64,000 nucleotides of DNA from Lentibacillus daqui (GCF_027186265.1 NZ_CP114176.1:2170001-2234000), one strand, 5' to 3'; positions 17,112 through 26,497 are shown, counted from the stretch's first letter. Notes: generated by a model not told the origin, from the letters alone. Made by a program: numbers and translations.

Positions 17112-17162
17112 ATTATAGTGAATCCCAGATTGGAAGTCAATATTTAATAAGAATCATTCTAA
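17112..17162 (-). promoter_or_regulatory. ykuU-ykuV promoter with adjacent Fur/PerR-like box
   Basis: On the minus strand TTGACT (17135-17140) and TATAAT (17112-17117) are separated by exactly 17 bases. The dyad TAAGAATCATTCTAA at 17148-17162, seven bases upstream of the -35, matches the PerR/Fur 15-mer at about 12 positions. Its place upstream rather than over the promoter leaves the direction of control open. Confidence 0.7.
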
Positions 17163-17393
17163 ACCAGATAACAACTTGTCATTTAATGGACACATTTAAT
17201 CAAGGCATCTCAACATTGTTTGATACACATTATCATCATAACCATTTTTATTATCATTTAACCATTTTTTTCGACACATTTCATGTTTCATGAAAACAGG
17301 ATTAGGGAATAATCTGTGTTGGAACACATCCTCTTCATACAGAGGAAGTGCAGGATATACCTGATAAAGCAAACAGTTGAAAGGAGACTACAT

Positions 17394-18233
17394 ATGAATA
17401 TTTTTGAGCATGGACTCAATCTGGATGTCAGCGGTATTTTAAGCATGCTTGTACCGATTGTCATTAAGCTTGTATTATTAATTCTTGCTTATTTTATTTT
17501 TGTTCCAATCGGGAAAAAAATCATTTCCAAGACACTGAAAAAGGCTGGAAATAATGAGAAAATATCACCTGGCCGAGTCAAAACACTGGAAAAACTATTG
17601 ATGAATGTGTTCGGATACGCGATGATTTTTGTGTTTATCGTTATGTTATTTGCTATCTTTAACATTCCGATCGGACCATTGCTTGCCGGTGCTGGTATCA
17701 TTGGGTTGGCCGTTGGTTTTGGTGCTCAGGGACTGGTTAGTGATATTGTTACCGGGTTTTTCATCTTATTGGAACGGCAAATCGAAATTGATGATTATGT
17801 TACTGCAGGCGGATACGACGGGATCGTGGAAGAAGTGGGATTACGCACCACCAAAATTCGTGATTTTGATGGTACACTGTATTTTGTCCCGAACAGAGAA
17901 ATTGTCGGAGTGGCCAATCATTCACGAGGCAACATGCGAGCCCTTGTTTATTTAACGGTAAAATACAATGAAAATTTGCATGAAGTACTCACAGTATTGG
18001 AGAAAATTTGTACAGAGTTCGCGACGGATGAACGTTTTAAAGAAGGGCCTGACGTTCTCGGTGTACAAAGTCTGGATCCAAATAATCTGGTGTTGCGTGT
18101 CGAAGGTATGACAGAAAACGGCATGCAGTGGGGTTGTGAACGGGATATGCTTAAACGAATCAAGGAAGAATTTGATCAGGCAAACCTTCAAGTCCCGTTC
18201 CCACAACAATTAAATATTGCGGAACAACAATAA
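17394..18233 (+). CDS. ykuT: Small-conductance mechanosensitive channel, MscS family (YkuT)
   Basis: A 279-residue membrane protein with an N-terminal helix and two more. The pore-lining segment is rich in Gly/Ala (IGPLLAGAGIIGLAVGFGAQG), here cited only as the region around GAGIIGLAVGFGAQ. A cytoplasmic beta domain follows (DYVTAGGYDGIVEEVGLRTT). It opens under hypo-osmotic stress to release solutes, complementing OpuD. AAAGGAG is seven bases before the ATG at 17394; the 26 upstream in-frame codons are probably untranslated. It is divergent from ykuU. Confidence 0.92.
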   Translation: MNIFEHGLNLDVSGILSMLVPIVIKLVLLILAYFIFVPIGKKIISKTLKKAGNNEKISPGRVKTLEKLLMNVFGYAMIFVFIVMLFAIFNIPIGPLLAGAGIIGLAVGFGAQGLVSDIVTGFFILLERQIEIDDYVTAGGYDGIVEEVGLRTTKIRDFDGTLYFVPNREIVGVANHSRGNMRALVYLTVKYNENLHEVLTVLEKICTEFATDERFKEGPDVLGVQSLDPNNLVLRVEGMTENGMQWGCERDMLKRIKEEFDQANLQVPFPQQLNIAEQQ

Positions 18234-18235
18234 TA

Positions 18236-18283
18236 AACTCCATTCAGTGAGCGGTAAATACCCCCACTGAATGGAGTTTCTCT
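18236..18283. terminator. Terminator between ykuT and ykuS
   Basis: ACTCCATTCAGTG and its perfect complement flank a 16-base loop, followed by TTTCTCTTT. Convergent genes on both sides. Confidence 0.85.
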
Positions 18284-18535
18284 TTATTCCATCTCATTTA
18301 GTTTTTGTTCAACCATCTGGCAAATATCTTCTGCATTGTACCCACGAGCATCAATAACCGCTCCGGCAGTACTGGTCGTTTGCATCCCCATGACGTTCTC
18401 ATCCTGGCCTGTAATCACACAGCAATCGCAATGGGCTACATCATCGTTTGTTTTTAAATCAACGACTTCATACCCCTTTTCCATTAGTGCTTCTTTGACA
18501 TCGGTTAATGACTGCTCCACACCGATTCGCGCCAT
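18284..18535 (-). CDS. ykuS: YkuS, UPF0180 family protein
   Basis: An 83-residue protein, MARIGVEQSLTDVKEALMEK at the start, with a CDCC motif near residue 35 and the conserved STAGAVIDARG. GAGGAGG precedes the ATG at 18535, so the longer frame start at 18583 is rejected. Position after ykuT matches B. subtilis. The Cys cluster suggests metal or redox sensitivity, but the function is not known to me. Confidence 0.88.
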   Translation of the reverse strand: MARIGVEQSLTDVKEALMEKGYEVVDLKTNDDVAHCDCCVITGQDENVMGMQTTSTAGAVIDARGYNAEDICQMVEQKLNEME

Positions 18536-18599
18536 ATATATTGCCTCCTCTATGGAAAATATCTTCCATAGGTTTCCCGACAAATAGCTAATATATGCG

Positions 18600-20105
18600 T
18601 TACTCTTCCTCCGTCTTTTTCGGCATAAAACAAATGATTAATAAACTCACTATCGCCAAAACCAGTAATCCAATATAAACCATATGTAAACCGGTTGTTA
18701 ATCCATCTTGTAAAATTTCCCTGGTACCTGCTGGCATTGATGTATTTAAATGGGGATCAAGCAAACTGTTTACAGCGTTTACCGAAAAATGGTCACCAAG
18801 TCCCGCTTGTTCGATATATGATTTCATTTGCCCATTTAATACACCGCCCAATAGTGCAGCACCTAATGCACTGCCCAATGTACGCATAAACATATTAGCC
18901 GCAGTTGCAATTCCTCTTGTTTGCCAGTCAACCGTACTTTGGATCGCAACGATAAAAGCGGTATTGGTCATACCCATCCCAATTCCGATAAAAAACGAGC
19001 CAGTCCCTGCCCAAAACGGCCCTCGTTCAGGGGACAACATAAAAAAGATCATTCCGCCGATAATCAAAGAGACTGCACCAAGCAATGACGTATTACGATA
19101 ACCAATAATCAGCAGCAGTCTCCCGGCAATGGTTGAAGCAATCGGCCAGCCAATGGACATCGTTGTCAGGGTGAACCCTGCAACCGTAGCCGATTCTCCC
19201 ATTACCCCTTGCACAAAGGCAGGCAGATAGCTCGACACACCGATCATAATCATTCCGGTAGTTAGTGAGGTGATGTTGGCTGTACGAACAATCCGGTATT
19301 TCCAAATTGCAAATGGCATCATCGGATCAGCTGCCCGCCGTTCCTGTAAAATGAAACAGAAGAAGCCGATCAGTGACAGCGCAACCAACCCACCCATGAT
19401 TAATGATGTCCAGGAAATACCGATCCCGCCTTCCACAAGTATAAACATCAAGGTACTCACAGCTAAAACAATCCAGAATGCTCCGGCGTAATCAATGGAA
19501 CGCTTCTGTTTCTTGATATCTTCATGTAAAAAGAAGATGATTCCCAACATAGCAAGCAAACCAAGTGGAATATTCATCCAAAATACATATCGCCAGCTTA
19601 AAACATCAACAAAAAAACCGCCAAACAAAGGGCCGATCACCGCCGATATCCCCCATACACTTGATAAATAGCCCTGTATTTTGGCGCGTTCCTGTTTATT
19701 ATAGATGTCCCCGACAATGGTCGTTGCAATCGGCATTAAGGCTCCGGCACCAAATCCCTGAATAAATCTGGCAATGATTAACATGGTCATGGATATACTA
19801 AATCCAGAAAGCGATGAGCCAATCAAAAACAGAATAATCCCTGCTCTAAAAATTGGTTTGCGCCCGTAAATGTCAGCCAACTTGCCGAATATCAGGACTG
19901 TTGCAGCATTTGTCAGTAAATAGGCGGAAAACACCCAGCTATATAAGGAAAAGCCACCAAGATCTGCTACAATACTTGGCATGGCTGTAGCGACAATCGT
20001 AGCCTCGATCGCTGCCAAAAACATCCCCAACATAACCGAGGCCAGGATGAGCGGACGATTCTGCATTTCCGTTTTCTTAGTATTTTGTTCCATACCATTC
20101 CCCAT
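18600..20105 (-). CDS. MFS multidrug transporter, DHA2 (14-helix) family
   Basis: A 501-residue proton antiporter of the EmrB/QacA type. Motif A-like segment is FGKLADIYGRKPIF; motif C-like is GISAVIGPLFGGFFV, which marks antiporters. About 14 hydrophobic segments fit DHA2. It probably exports drugs or cationic toxicants; substrate unknown. The start is ambiguous: ATG at 20105 and an in-frame ATG four codons later both have weak ribosome sites. It is not part of the usual yku set, so it may be a local insertion. Confidence 0.88.
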   Translation of the reverse strand: MGNGMEQNTKKTEMQNRPLILASVMLGMFLAAIEATIVATAMPSIVADLGGFSLYSWVFSAYLLTNAATVLIFGKLADIYGRKPIFRAGIILFLIGSSLSGFSISMTMLIIARFIQGFGAGALMPIATTIVGDIYNKQERAKIQGYLSSVWGISAVIGPLFGGFFVDVLSWRYVFWMNIPLGLLAMLGIIFFLHEDIKKQKRSIDYAGAFWIVLAVSTLMFILVEGGIGISWTSLIMGGLVALSLIGFFCFILQERRAADPMMPFAIWKYRIVRTANITSLTTGMIMIGVSSYLPAFVQGVMGESATVAGFTLTTMSIGWPIASTIAGRLLLIIGYRNTSLLGAVSLIIGGMIFFMLSPERGPFWAGTGSFFIGIGMGMTNTAFIVAIQSTVDWQTRGIATAANMFMRTLGSALGAALLGGVLNGQMKSYIEQAGLGDHFSVNAVNSLLDPHLNTSMPAGTREILQDGLTTGLHMVYIGLLVLAIVSLLIICFMPKKTEEE

Positions 20106-20147
20106 CTTTTGCTACTTTTTCCCTCTATCATGTCGAGAATAATCTTT

Positions 20148-20588
20148 TTACTTTTTAGTATAAATATCACGTTTAAGCTGTTTAAGGATCGCTCTTCTGG
20201 TTACAATACCATCAAAGTAACCTTCTTCATCTGCAACGCAAACAAACGGATAGTTAATAAGTACGTTTAAACCATCCATAAACGACATGTCTTTTTTTAG
20301 TATCGGAATTTCTGTCTTCATCAATTCGTTTACCCGCATCTCGGAAAGCTTTTCAAATTCAAATCGTTCCAATCCCAAAATTTGATTTAAAATAATAGTT
20401 TTTCCAATTGTTCCCATTAATTTATAATTTACGTCCAACACAGGCACAGCGGAATAACCCGATTTAACCAGCACCAATAATGCATGTTCCAATGGGTTAT
20501 TCATTTGTACATGTGCAACTTTTTCAGATGGAATCATAATTTCGCTAATAACAATCTCTGATAATGGTTTATCTTTAATCGTGCTCAT
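20148..20588 (-). CDS. darB: c-di-AMP-binding CBS-domain protein DarB/CbpB
   Basis: A 146-residue protein made of two CBS domains (about 13-70 and 84-142), including SGYSAVPVLDVNYKLMGTIG and FDGIVTRRAILKQL. It matches B. subtilis YkuL (DarB) in length and context. The apo form of DarB binds and activates the (p)ppGpp synthetase Rel, and binds pyruvate carboxylase; c-di-AMP prevents this. It therefore ties potassium status, via c-di-AMP, to stringent response and anaplerosis. Confidence 0.88.
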   Translation of the reverse strand: MSTIKDKPLSEIVISEIMIPSEKVAHVQMNNPLEHALLVLVKSGYSAVPVLDVNYKLMGTIGKTIILNQILGLERFEFEKLSEMRVNELMKTEIPILKKDMSFMDGLNVLINYPFVCVADEEGYFDGIVTRRAILKQLKRDIYTKK

Positions 20589-20795
20589 TTATTACGCCCC
20601 TTTTCATGGAAAAAATCATAAAAAATTTTATCCACAAACATAGTCTACCATACCTTTTGGGTGAAAACAGTTTCTATCCCATTTTATGGCTCAACAACCC
20701 AAACTTTTTTTGATTTATATGGCGATTTTATAAAAGATGCATATTGTAGTATACTAGGGAAGAACTGAAAAAACAAATGGATTGGGGAACAGTTC

Positions 20796-21431
20796 ATGAC
20801 GACACACACGTATACAAAGCAAGAAGAATTAGCCCACGCAGTCACACATGGAATTGGAGCATTGCTGAGTATTGCCGGTTTAGTACTGCTTATCACGTAT
20901 GCATCATTAAGCGGCGGTCCGTGGCAAATTGTTTCCGTAACTATTTTTGGCGCGACCATGCTGCTCATGTATTTAACATCTACGATTGTTCACAGTCTGC
21001 CAACAGGAAAATGCAAGGATCTGTTTCAAATTTTCGACCATTCTTCCATATACCTGTTTATTGCCGGAACCTATACCCCTATATTATTGGTACTGCTCCG
21101 TAATGAAATTGGCTGGATCCTGTTTAGTACCGTTTGGGGGATAGCCATATTCGGGATTGTTTTTAAAATATTTTTTGTGAAGAAATTCCTGATTATATCC
21201 ACACTGCTTTATATTGCAATGGGTTGGATGGTTGTTGTCGTATGGAATCCGCTCACAGCCACCATGCACAAAAATGGCGTCCTGTTATTGCTTGTTGGTG
21301 GTATCCTTTATTCCGTTGGCGCAATATTTTACGTATGGCGGAGTTTTCCATACCATCATGCAGTTTGGCATTTGTTCGTCATCGCTGGATCAGCTTTTCA
21401 CTTTTTTTCAATATTTTATTACGTTATCTGA
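20796..21431 (+). CDS. Hemolysin III / PAQR-family membrane protein
   Basis: A 211-residue, seven-helix protein. Conserved residues are EELAHAVTHGIGA at the N-terminus, HSLPTGKCKDLFQIFDHSSIYLFIAGTYTP reduced here to the core DHSSIYLFIAGTY, and the C-terminal HAVWHLFVIAGSAFHFF with the metal-binding His residues. Family members are related to adiponectin receptors and modulate membranes; true haemolysis is doubtful. It stands alone, with a terminator just after the stop. Confidence 0.88.
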   Translation: MTTHTYTKQEELAHAVTHGIGALLSIAGLVLLITYASLSGGPWQIVSVTIFGATMLLMYLTSTIVHSLPTGKCKDLFQIFDHSSIYLFIAGTYTPILLVLLRNEIGWILFSTVWGIAIFGIVFKIFFVKKFLIISTLLYIAMGWMVVVVWNPLTATMHKNGVLLLLVGGILYSVGAIFYVWRSFPYHHAVWHLFVIAGSAFHFFSIFYYVI

Positions 21432-21474
21432 AAAAACGCGTGTTATCTTCGCCTAGATAGCACGTTTTTTGTGA
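21431..21474 (+). terminator. Terminator after the hemolysin III gene
   Basis: AAAAAACGCGTGTTATC pairs with GATAGCACGTTTTTT around an eight-base loop and ends in six T. Confidence 0.8.
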
Positions 21475-21510
21475 AAAATGCACGAAAAGTAGAGCTGGCA
21501 TCCCGTCCTT

Positions 21511-21525
21511 TTGTAAACGTTAACA
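21511..21525. promoter_or_regulatory. Candidate cre (CcpA) site in the ykuE upstream region
   Basis: TTGTAAACGTTAACA fits the cre consensus WTGNAANCGNWNNCW at every fixed position. It lies 234 bases before ykuE. The rest of the 21475-21758 gap shows no gene and no clear promoter, so the controlled gene is uncertain. Confidence 0.45.
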
Positions 21526-21758
21526 TCCCCTCTCATTCCATCTTATTCTTTAACAGCAAATAAGTCAAAGAATTTTCCTATCTGGTTAATCATAAAAAAT
21601 CATACAAACTATCAACCTTTCCGTGCTATAATACCAGAGACGTTAAAATCCTGGTAAGTTAACTTGATACTGAACATATGATTATAAGAGGGAACTTCTC
21701 CCGATTCACTTAAACGTCAACATAAGGAAATTTTTTACGAAAGAAAGGCCTGACCTTG

Positions 21759-22604
21759 ATGAATAGAAGATCGTTTTTAAAAAGATTGGCAGGTAGTATC
21801 CTGGCCATTTTCGGCATTGGCGGGGGGACATATTACTATGCGCGGGATATCGAACCAAAGATGCTTGATACCGATCGTGAAACAATTACATCACCTAAGA
21901 TTCCGACCGCATTTGATAATTTTAAGATTGTCCAATTTTCCGATACCCACGTTGGTTTTCAATATACGCTTGATCAATTAGAGGATCTTATCATGCAAAT
22001 AAATCGACAAAACCCTGACCTGATTGTGTTCACGGGTGACCTTGTCGATCGGCCGAATACGTATCAGTGGAATCAGCATTTGTCCAATATTTTAGGTTCA
22101 TTATCAGCCCCAAGCGGGAAGTATTGGATATACGGAAACCACGACCATGGCGGCTACGGGACCAATATTGTGAATGATACGATGAAACAGGCTGGTTTTC
22201 AGTTATTGCAAAATCATCATGTTACACTTACTAAAGGAGACGATCAGATCGTACTTGCCGGTATCGATGATCTAATGCTGGGAAGACCTGATTTGACGGA
22301 AACATTAAATGGGGCAAATCATGATTTGTTTACTATCTTGCTTGCCCACGAACCGGATTTTGCCGATACAGCTGCAACACATCCAGTCGATATCCAACTC
22401 TCAGGCCATAGTCATGGTGGACAGGTAAGACTGCCGTTCATTGGAGATCTGTATACACCTGCTTATGCGGAAAAATATGTTCAGGGAAAATACACATTTA
22501 GTGATTTAACGCTATATGTAAGCAGAGGCCTTGGCACAACCCGTCTCCCCTATCGTTTCTTGTGCAAGCCGGAATATAATATTTATACATTAAAAAAGGC
22601 TTAA
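21759..22604 (+). CDS. ykuE: Tat-exported metallophosphoesterase YkuE
   Basis: A 281-residue protein whose N-terminus MNRRSFLKRLAGSILAIFG carries the twin-arginine motif RRSFLK, then a short hydrophobic core. The calcineurin-type metal motifs are FSDTHVG, GDLVDR, GNHDHGG and SGHSHGGQ, so both metal ions can bind. B. subtilis YkuE is sent to the wall by TatAyCy. Substrate unknown, perhaps wall or lipid phosphoesters. ATG at 21759 is ten bases after AAAGG; a TTG one codon earlier is less likely. Confidence 0.92.
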   Translation: MNRRSFLKRLAGSILAIFGIGGGTYYYARDIEPKMLDTDRETITSPKIPTAFDNFKIVQFSDTHVGFQYTLDQLEDLIMQINRQNPDLIVFTGDLVDRPNTYQWNQHLSNILGSLSAPSGKYWIYGNHDHGGYGTNIVNDTMKQAGFQLLQNHHVTLTKGDDQIVLAGIDDLMLGRPDLTETLNGANHDLFTILLAHEPDFADTAATHPVDIQLSGHSHGGQVRLPFIGDLYTPAYAEKYVQGKYTFSDLTLYVSRGLGTTRLPYRFLCKPEYNIYTLKKA

Positions 22605-22741
22605 GGCACCTGTTTAATAACGTCTCACCAACCATGGTGGATAAGCAAGACTGGTAAAAACCACCTGTAACAGTTTATCCATAGTTTTTATGAAGAAAAA
22701 ATGGTAAACTAAATGCAATTTTGATTACTGGAGGTACCGAT

Positions 22742-23323
22742 ATGACGAAAGGTTTAACAAGGATATTACCTCTTATTTTTATCCTGGTTCTCCTATCCGC
22801 ATGTGGGGAAAAATATGAAGGTGATTTTTCCTATAAAGTGAACGACTTTTCCTTTACTGACCAGGATAATAATAAATTAAGCAAAAGTGATTTGGACGGA
22901 AAGTTTTGGGTTGCCGATTTTGTGTTTACAAATTGTGAAACTGTATGTCCGCCGATGACTGCAAATATGGCCAGATTACAGCAGCAATTGGATGATGCTG
23001 ATTTGAATGATGTGCAATTGGTTTCCTTTAGTGTTGATCCAGACAACGATAAACCCGAGACATTAAAAAAGTATGCAAAAGAACGCGGGGCAATCAATTT
23101 TGATAATTGGCATTTACTTACCGGATATGATTTTGAAACGATCAAAAAAATTTCGATCAAATCGTTTAAATCCCCTGTTGATCAGATACCCGACTCCGAT
23201 CAATATGCCCATACAACCCGCTTCTTCCTCGTTTCTCCTGAAGGAAATGCGATTAAGTCCTATGATGGAAGAAAACCAGGCGATATGAAAAAAATTGTTG
23301 AGGATATAAAAAGTATGCATTAA
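22742..23323 (+). CDS. SCO1/SenC-family copper chaperone lipoprotein
   Basis: A 193-residue lipoprotein: signal MTKGLTRILPLIFILVLLSA with lipobox LSAC. The thioredoxin-like fold contains NCETVCPPM, the CxxxC copper pair, and a downstream His in YAHTTRFFL, all needed for Cu binding. It probably delivers copper to the CuA site of cytochrome c oxidase, like B. subtilis YpmQ. GGAGG lies seven bases before the ATG at 22742, so the seven extra upstream codons are excluded. A terminator follows at once. Confidence 0.9.
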   Translation: MTKGLTRILPLIFILVLLSACGEKYEGDFSYKVNDFSFTDQDNNKLSKSDLDGKFWVADFVFTNCETVCPPMTANMARLQQQLDDADLNDVQLVSFSVDPDNDKPETLKKYAKERGAINFDNWHLLTGYDFETIKKISIKSFKSPVDQIPDSDQYAHTTRFFLVSPEGNAIKSYDGRKPGDMKKIVEDIKSMH

Positions 23324-23350
23324 GCACGGATCTAAACTCCGTGCTTTTTT
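23323..23350 (+). terminator. Terminator after the SCO1-family gene
   Basis: AGCACGGA / TCCGTGCT with a seven-base loop and a six-T tail. Confidence 0.85.
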
Positions 23351-23389
23351 AAAAATCGCGAGTGCCTGCCTCCGATTAGTCGATACCCC

Positions 23390-23418
23390 TTGAAAATGGT
23401 CAGACTTTCCTGTACGAT
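23390..23418 (+). promoter_or_regulatory. Candidate sigma-A promoter of ykyB
   Basis: TTGAAA at 23390-23395 and TACGAT at 23413-23418 with a 17-base spacer, 33 bases before the ykyB start. Confidence 0.5.
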
Positions 23419-23450
23419 AAAGACAAGCTTATGAAAGGAGGGAAAAAAGA

Positions 23451-23930
23451 ATGGTTGATCAATCAACCCCGTTATGTGATATTGCTAAAGCGCTTTATAC
23501 CATCAATAGACATGCCAAAACGGCCCCCGAACCACAGCATTTGTATTATATTAAAAAGGAAGCCATCAAACGGCTCTTACAGGAAAAACAAGCCGTAAAA
23601 GTAGGCCTTCACTTTTCGAACCATCCGAAGTACAGCAGTCAACATTCAACATTATTGGTTAAAGTCGATGATTACTATTTTCATATACCCCCTGCAAAAG
23701 AAGACTTCCAACAGCTAAAACATCTTGGCGCACTCGATCAGGACTTTCGTAATCCACGAACAAAAATGTCACTTTCACATGCCAAAAAGATTATCTATCG
23801 CTATATTGACTGGAAGCCCAAAAACGTCACATCGGCCAACCGCAGGAAACGGTATTCTTCCTCTTACTATACCAAATCATCACTTGGACAAATGGAATGG
23901 CCCAATCGAAAAGCACACCGACATTTTTGA
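23451..23930 (+). CDS. ykyB: YkyB family protein
   Basis: A 159-residue basic soluble protein starting MVDQSTPLCDIAKALYTINR with NRHAKTAPEP, as in B. subtilis YkyB, which also lies next to ykuC and near ykuE. The C-terminus is rich in Arg/Ser/Tyr. AAAGGAGG precedes the ATG. Function is unknown to me. The ykuD gene that separates these genes in B. subtilis is absent. Confidence 0.85.
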   Translation: MVDQSTPLCDIAKALYTINRHAKTAPEPQHLYYIKKEAIKRLLQEKQAVKVGLHFSNHPKYSSQHSTLLVKVDDYYFHIPPAKEDFQQLKHLGALDQDFRNPRTKMSLSHAKKIIYRYIDWKPKNVTSANRRKRYSSSYYTKSSLGQMEWPNRKAHRHF

Positions 23931-24078
23931 TAAACAAAACAGATTATCTGGACAAGCAAGGATTATCTTACTCTGATGATGCTCCTTTCTACTGCGGGCA
24001 ACATGGGAAAAACCATTTTCCTTAAAAAATGTTTGAATCTCTTATTTAAAAGGAATGGTTACATAAGGAGGCGTTATC

Positions 24079-24300
24079 ATGCGAACTGAATTAAGGAATT
24101 TCCTATATGAGCTTGGAAATTACGCTGACAAAACGCACATTCTGAAGGATCATTATGAAAAATTAACCGATGAAGAAAAAACATTGGTTATGGACCTTGC
24201 TCCTGCAGATCAATTATCCCCGGAAACACAGGACAAACTTGCATTTGAATGGTTATCCGCAGTGCAGAAAAAATTAAGTGTACAAGAAAAAACACCTTAG
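24079..24300 (+). CDS. Uncharacterised 73-residue protein
   Basis: A helical acidic protein MRTELRNFLYELGNYADKTH with no recognised domain. The ATG has a perfect AAGGAGG at nine bases and a terminator overlaps its end, so it is very likely a real gene. It lies between ykyB and a convergent membrane protein gene. A three-helix bundle would fit the spacing of charged residues, but nothing suggests an activity. Confidence 0.7.
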   Translation: MRTELRNFLYELGNYADKTHILKDHYEKLTDEEKTLVMDLAPADQLSPETQDKLAFEWLSAVQKKLSVQEKTP

Positions 24301-24304
24301 ACGA

Positions 24305-24349
24305 AAAGGAGGGAGTGTATGATTATCCGATCACACACTCCTTTTTTTG
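24305..24349. terminator. Bidirectional terminator
   Basis: GGAGTGT pairs with ACACTCC around a 16-base loop, followed by TTTTTTT. It overlaps the 3' end of the minus-strand membrane protein gene. Confidence 0.7.
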
Positions 24350-24681
24350 ACCTTATTGCGAATAGCCCCACCGAGCCGGACTATAAATAAAATACAGCCA
24401 AAAACAGCCAGGCTTTGAAACCCTATTTTGAGTAAATTAGCAAAGACACCGTTCATTTGTTGGATGCTAAATAGCAGTATGCCAATCATTACAAGCAAAC
24501 TGGCAATCAGGTAACTCAATACTTTGGTCGAATTGATGGCAACAAACCAATGGACAATTGGCTGGACAATATAATAGCTGACAAACATTCCGCACAATAT
24601 AATAATAAAATACAATTGGTCTTCTGTTAGTCCAAGTGATAATAATTGGTTTAAATGAATCCATTTCATTCCAATCAACAT
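24331..24681 (-). CDS. Uncharacterised membrane protein, three helices
   Basis: A 116-residue protein with hydrophobic segments near residues 22-45, 52-75 and 80-103 and a basic tail RNKVKKRSV. GGGGGAG lies eight bases before the ATG at 24681; the frame extends seven codons further but without a ribosome site. No family recognised. It stands alone, convergent with the 73-residue gene. Confidence 0.65.
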   Translation of the reverse strand: MLIGMKWIHLNQLLSLGLTEDQLYFIIILCGMFVSYYIVQPIVHWFVAINSTKVLSYLIASLLVMIGILLFSIQQMNGVFANLLKIGFQSLAVFGCILFIVRLGGAIRNKVKKRSV

Positions 24682-24964
24682 AAACAGCTCCCCCCTATCC
24701 AAAAAACAATTCCGATAGCTTTTCTCAACAGTTTTGACGAATTGAAGTTGTAATATACCATATGTTATGTAAACATACAGACTATTTGTTATAGTTTAGA
24801 ATGCATTGGTTTATTTGGGAGGAGCTGGTTTATCCGAACTCAAAACTAATTCATAAGGAGATCAAGGCCGTTTTTCCAATTAATCAATTATGAAAGTTTT
24901 TCCCATGTATTTTCCCTCATCCATATGAAAATACTAAGCAAAACATGATACCGGGGGGAATTCC

Positions 24965-26173
24965 GTGGAAGAGAAAAGGAAGTTGGATCTGTTATCCATT
25001 GCGTCGGTTCCATTAGTAATGACATTGGGAAACTCCATGTTAATTCCGTTATTGCCAGTAATGGAAGACAAGTTGAAGATTTCCTCACTGCAATCAAGTC
25101 TTATTATTACAGTTTATTCCGTTATTGCCATTATCCTGATCCCGATAACCGGCTATCTGTCTGATCGCTATGGTCGGAAAAAAGTAATCATTCCCAGCCT
25201 TATTCTTACTGCAATCGGTGGGCTCATAGCAGGACTTGCAGCCATGTTATTTGATCAATCCTACTACTGGATTTTACTTGGCCGGTTCATTCAGGGAATA
25301 GGGTCATCAGGGGCTTTTCCTGTTGTATTGCCATTGGTTGGCGATATGTTTAAGGATGATCAGCAAGTTAGTTCCAGTTTGGGACTCATCGAAACCTCGA
25401 ATACGGTTGGTAAAGTTTTAAGTCCGATCCTTGGTGCCTTATTAGGGATGATTACCTGGTATGTACCACTGCTAGCCATTCCTGTATTCAGCGCCGTTTC
25501 ATTAGTGCTTGTGTTCTTTTTATTAAAAGCACCGGATAAACAAGAGGAGCCGATGCCATTTGGTGAATTTCTCCAGAATGTTAAACGCATTTTATTGGAA
25601 AAAGGACGTTGGCTGTTTGCTGTTTTTGCCATTGGCTGTATTTTGATGTATGTATTGTTTGGCGTATTATTTTATTTATCTACCTTGCTGGAAGACGATT
25701 ATCATATCACTGGCGTTATCAAAGGACTGATTCTTGCTGTTCCATTACTGGCGCTATCAATTGCTTCGTTTATTACTGGAAAGAAGATTGGTGAAAACAA
25801 ACCATTGATGAAATGGCTATCGTTTTCTGGATGCTTATTATTATCTGTTTCTGTATTTGTCATTAGTTTCTCGGAACATGCAGATCTGCTAATTATTGGT
25901 TTGGTGTTTAGCGGCATCGGGATTGGACTTGCCCTCCCCTGTCTGGATGCCTTTATTACAAGTGGGATTGAAAAACAACAGCGGGGAACGATCAGCTCGA
26001 TCTATAGCAGTATGCGCTTTATTGGTGTGGCAGTGGGCCCTCCGCTATTTGCCATGATCATCAAACTGTCCCACCAAGTACTTTTTCTTTCCACAGCAGG
26101 TATTTGCGTTGTCGCATCGATACTTGCTTTGCTATCCATTCGACCGGCAAACCAACAGCAAAAAGTAAAATAA
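24965..26173 (+). CDS. ykuC: MFS transporter YkuC
   Basis: A 402-residue, 12-helix major facilitator. The motif A region reads GYLSDRYGRKKVI, and LGRFIQGIGSSGAFPVVLPL lies in helix 4. Position beside ykyB matches B. subtilis ykuC, a DHA1-type putative exporter. The start is GTG after GGGGGGAATTCC. Substrate unknown; the family mostly exports drugs or metabolites. A strong terminator follows 16 bases after the stop. Confidence 0.85.
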   Translation: MEEKRKLDLLSIASVPLVMTLGNSMLIPLLPVMEDKLKISSLQSSLIITVYSVIAIILIPITGYLSDRYGRKKVIIPSLILTAIGGLIAGLAAMLFDQSYYWILLGRFIQGIGSSGAFPVVLPLVGDMFKDDQQVSSSLGLIETSNTVGKVLSPILGALLGMITWYVPLLAIPVFSAVSLVLVFFLLKAPDKQEEPMPFGEFLQNVKRILLEKGRWLFAVFAIGCILMYVLFGVLFYLSTLLEDDYHITGVIKGLILAVPLLALSIASFITGKKIGENKPLMKWLSFSGCLLLSVSVFVISFSEHADLLIIGLVFSGIGIGLALPCLDAFITSGIEKQQRGTISSIYSSMRFIGVAVGPPLFAMIIKLSHQVLFLSTAGICVVASILALLSIRPANQQQKVK

Positions 26174-26188
26174 TTCAGGTTTAAGTAA

Positions 26189-26228
26189 CAAAAAACAGGT
26201 GTGACGAAGAGGTCACACCTGTTTTTTT
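26189..26228. terminator. Terminator after ykuC
   Basis: AAAAAACAGGTGTGAC pairs with GTCACACCTGTTTTTT around a six-base loop; suitable in both directions. Confidence 0.9.
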
Positions 26229-26327
26229 ATTTTATACAGGAAAAAAAGGCTTTGTGTTGTTGTAGTAGTTAGAAACGACTACATCCAATAGTGAAGCACA
26301 CACTTACTTCTTTTCCGGCATATATTA

Positions 26328-26474
26328 TCATGCGTTTTTTTGTTTTGCCAAAACCAATTGCGCTTGTTTCTTTTCCAACCGTAGCTCAATTTGGTCCAAT
26401 CTTTTTTCATCTTGTAATAGTTCTTGTTTGTTCTGACTGACTAGTTGTTCAAAATTCTGTGTTTTCGGTCTCAT
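26328..26474 (-). CDS. FbpB-like Fur-regulated small basic protein
   Basis: A 48-residue protein, MRPKTQNFEQLVSQNKQELL then a charged helix rich in Lys/Gln. The pattern F-x-x-L-V-x-x-N-K-x-E-L-L-x-D is that of the FbpB family, small basic helpers of the sRNA FsrA in iron sparing in B. subtilis. A Fur/PerR-type box lies 24 bases upstream, which supports the call. GGAGT precedes the ATG. Length is normal for the family. Confidence 0.75.
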   Translation of the reverse strand: MRPKTQNFEQLVSQNKQELLQDEKRLDQIELRLEKKQAQLVLAKQKNA

Positions 26475-26497
26475 TTTTGTACACTCCTAACTTTTCG

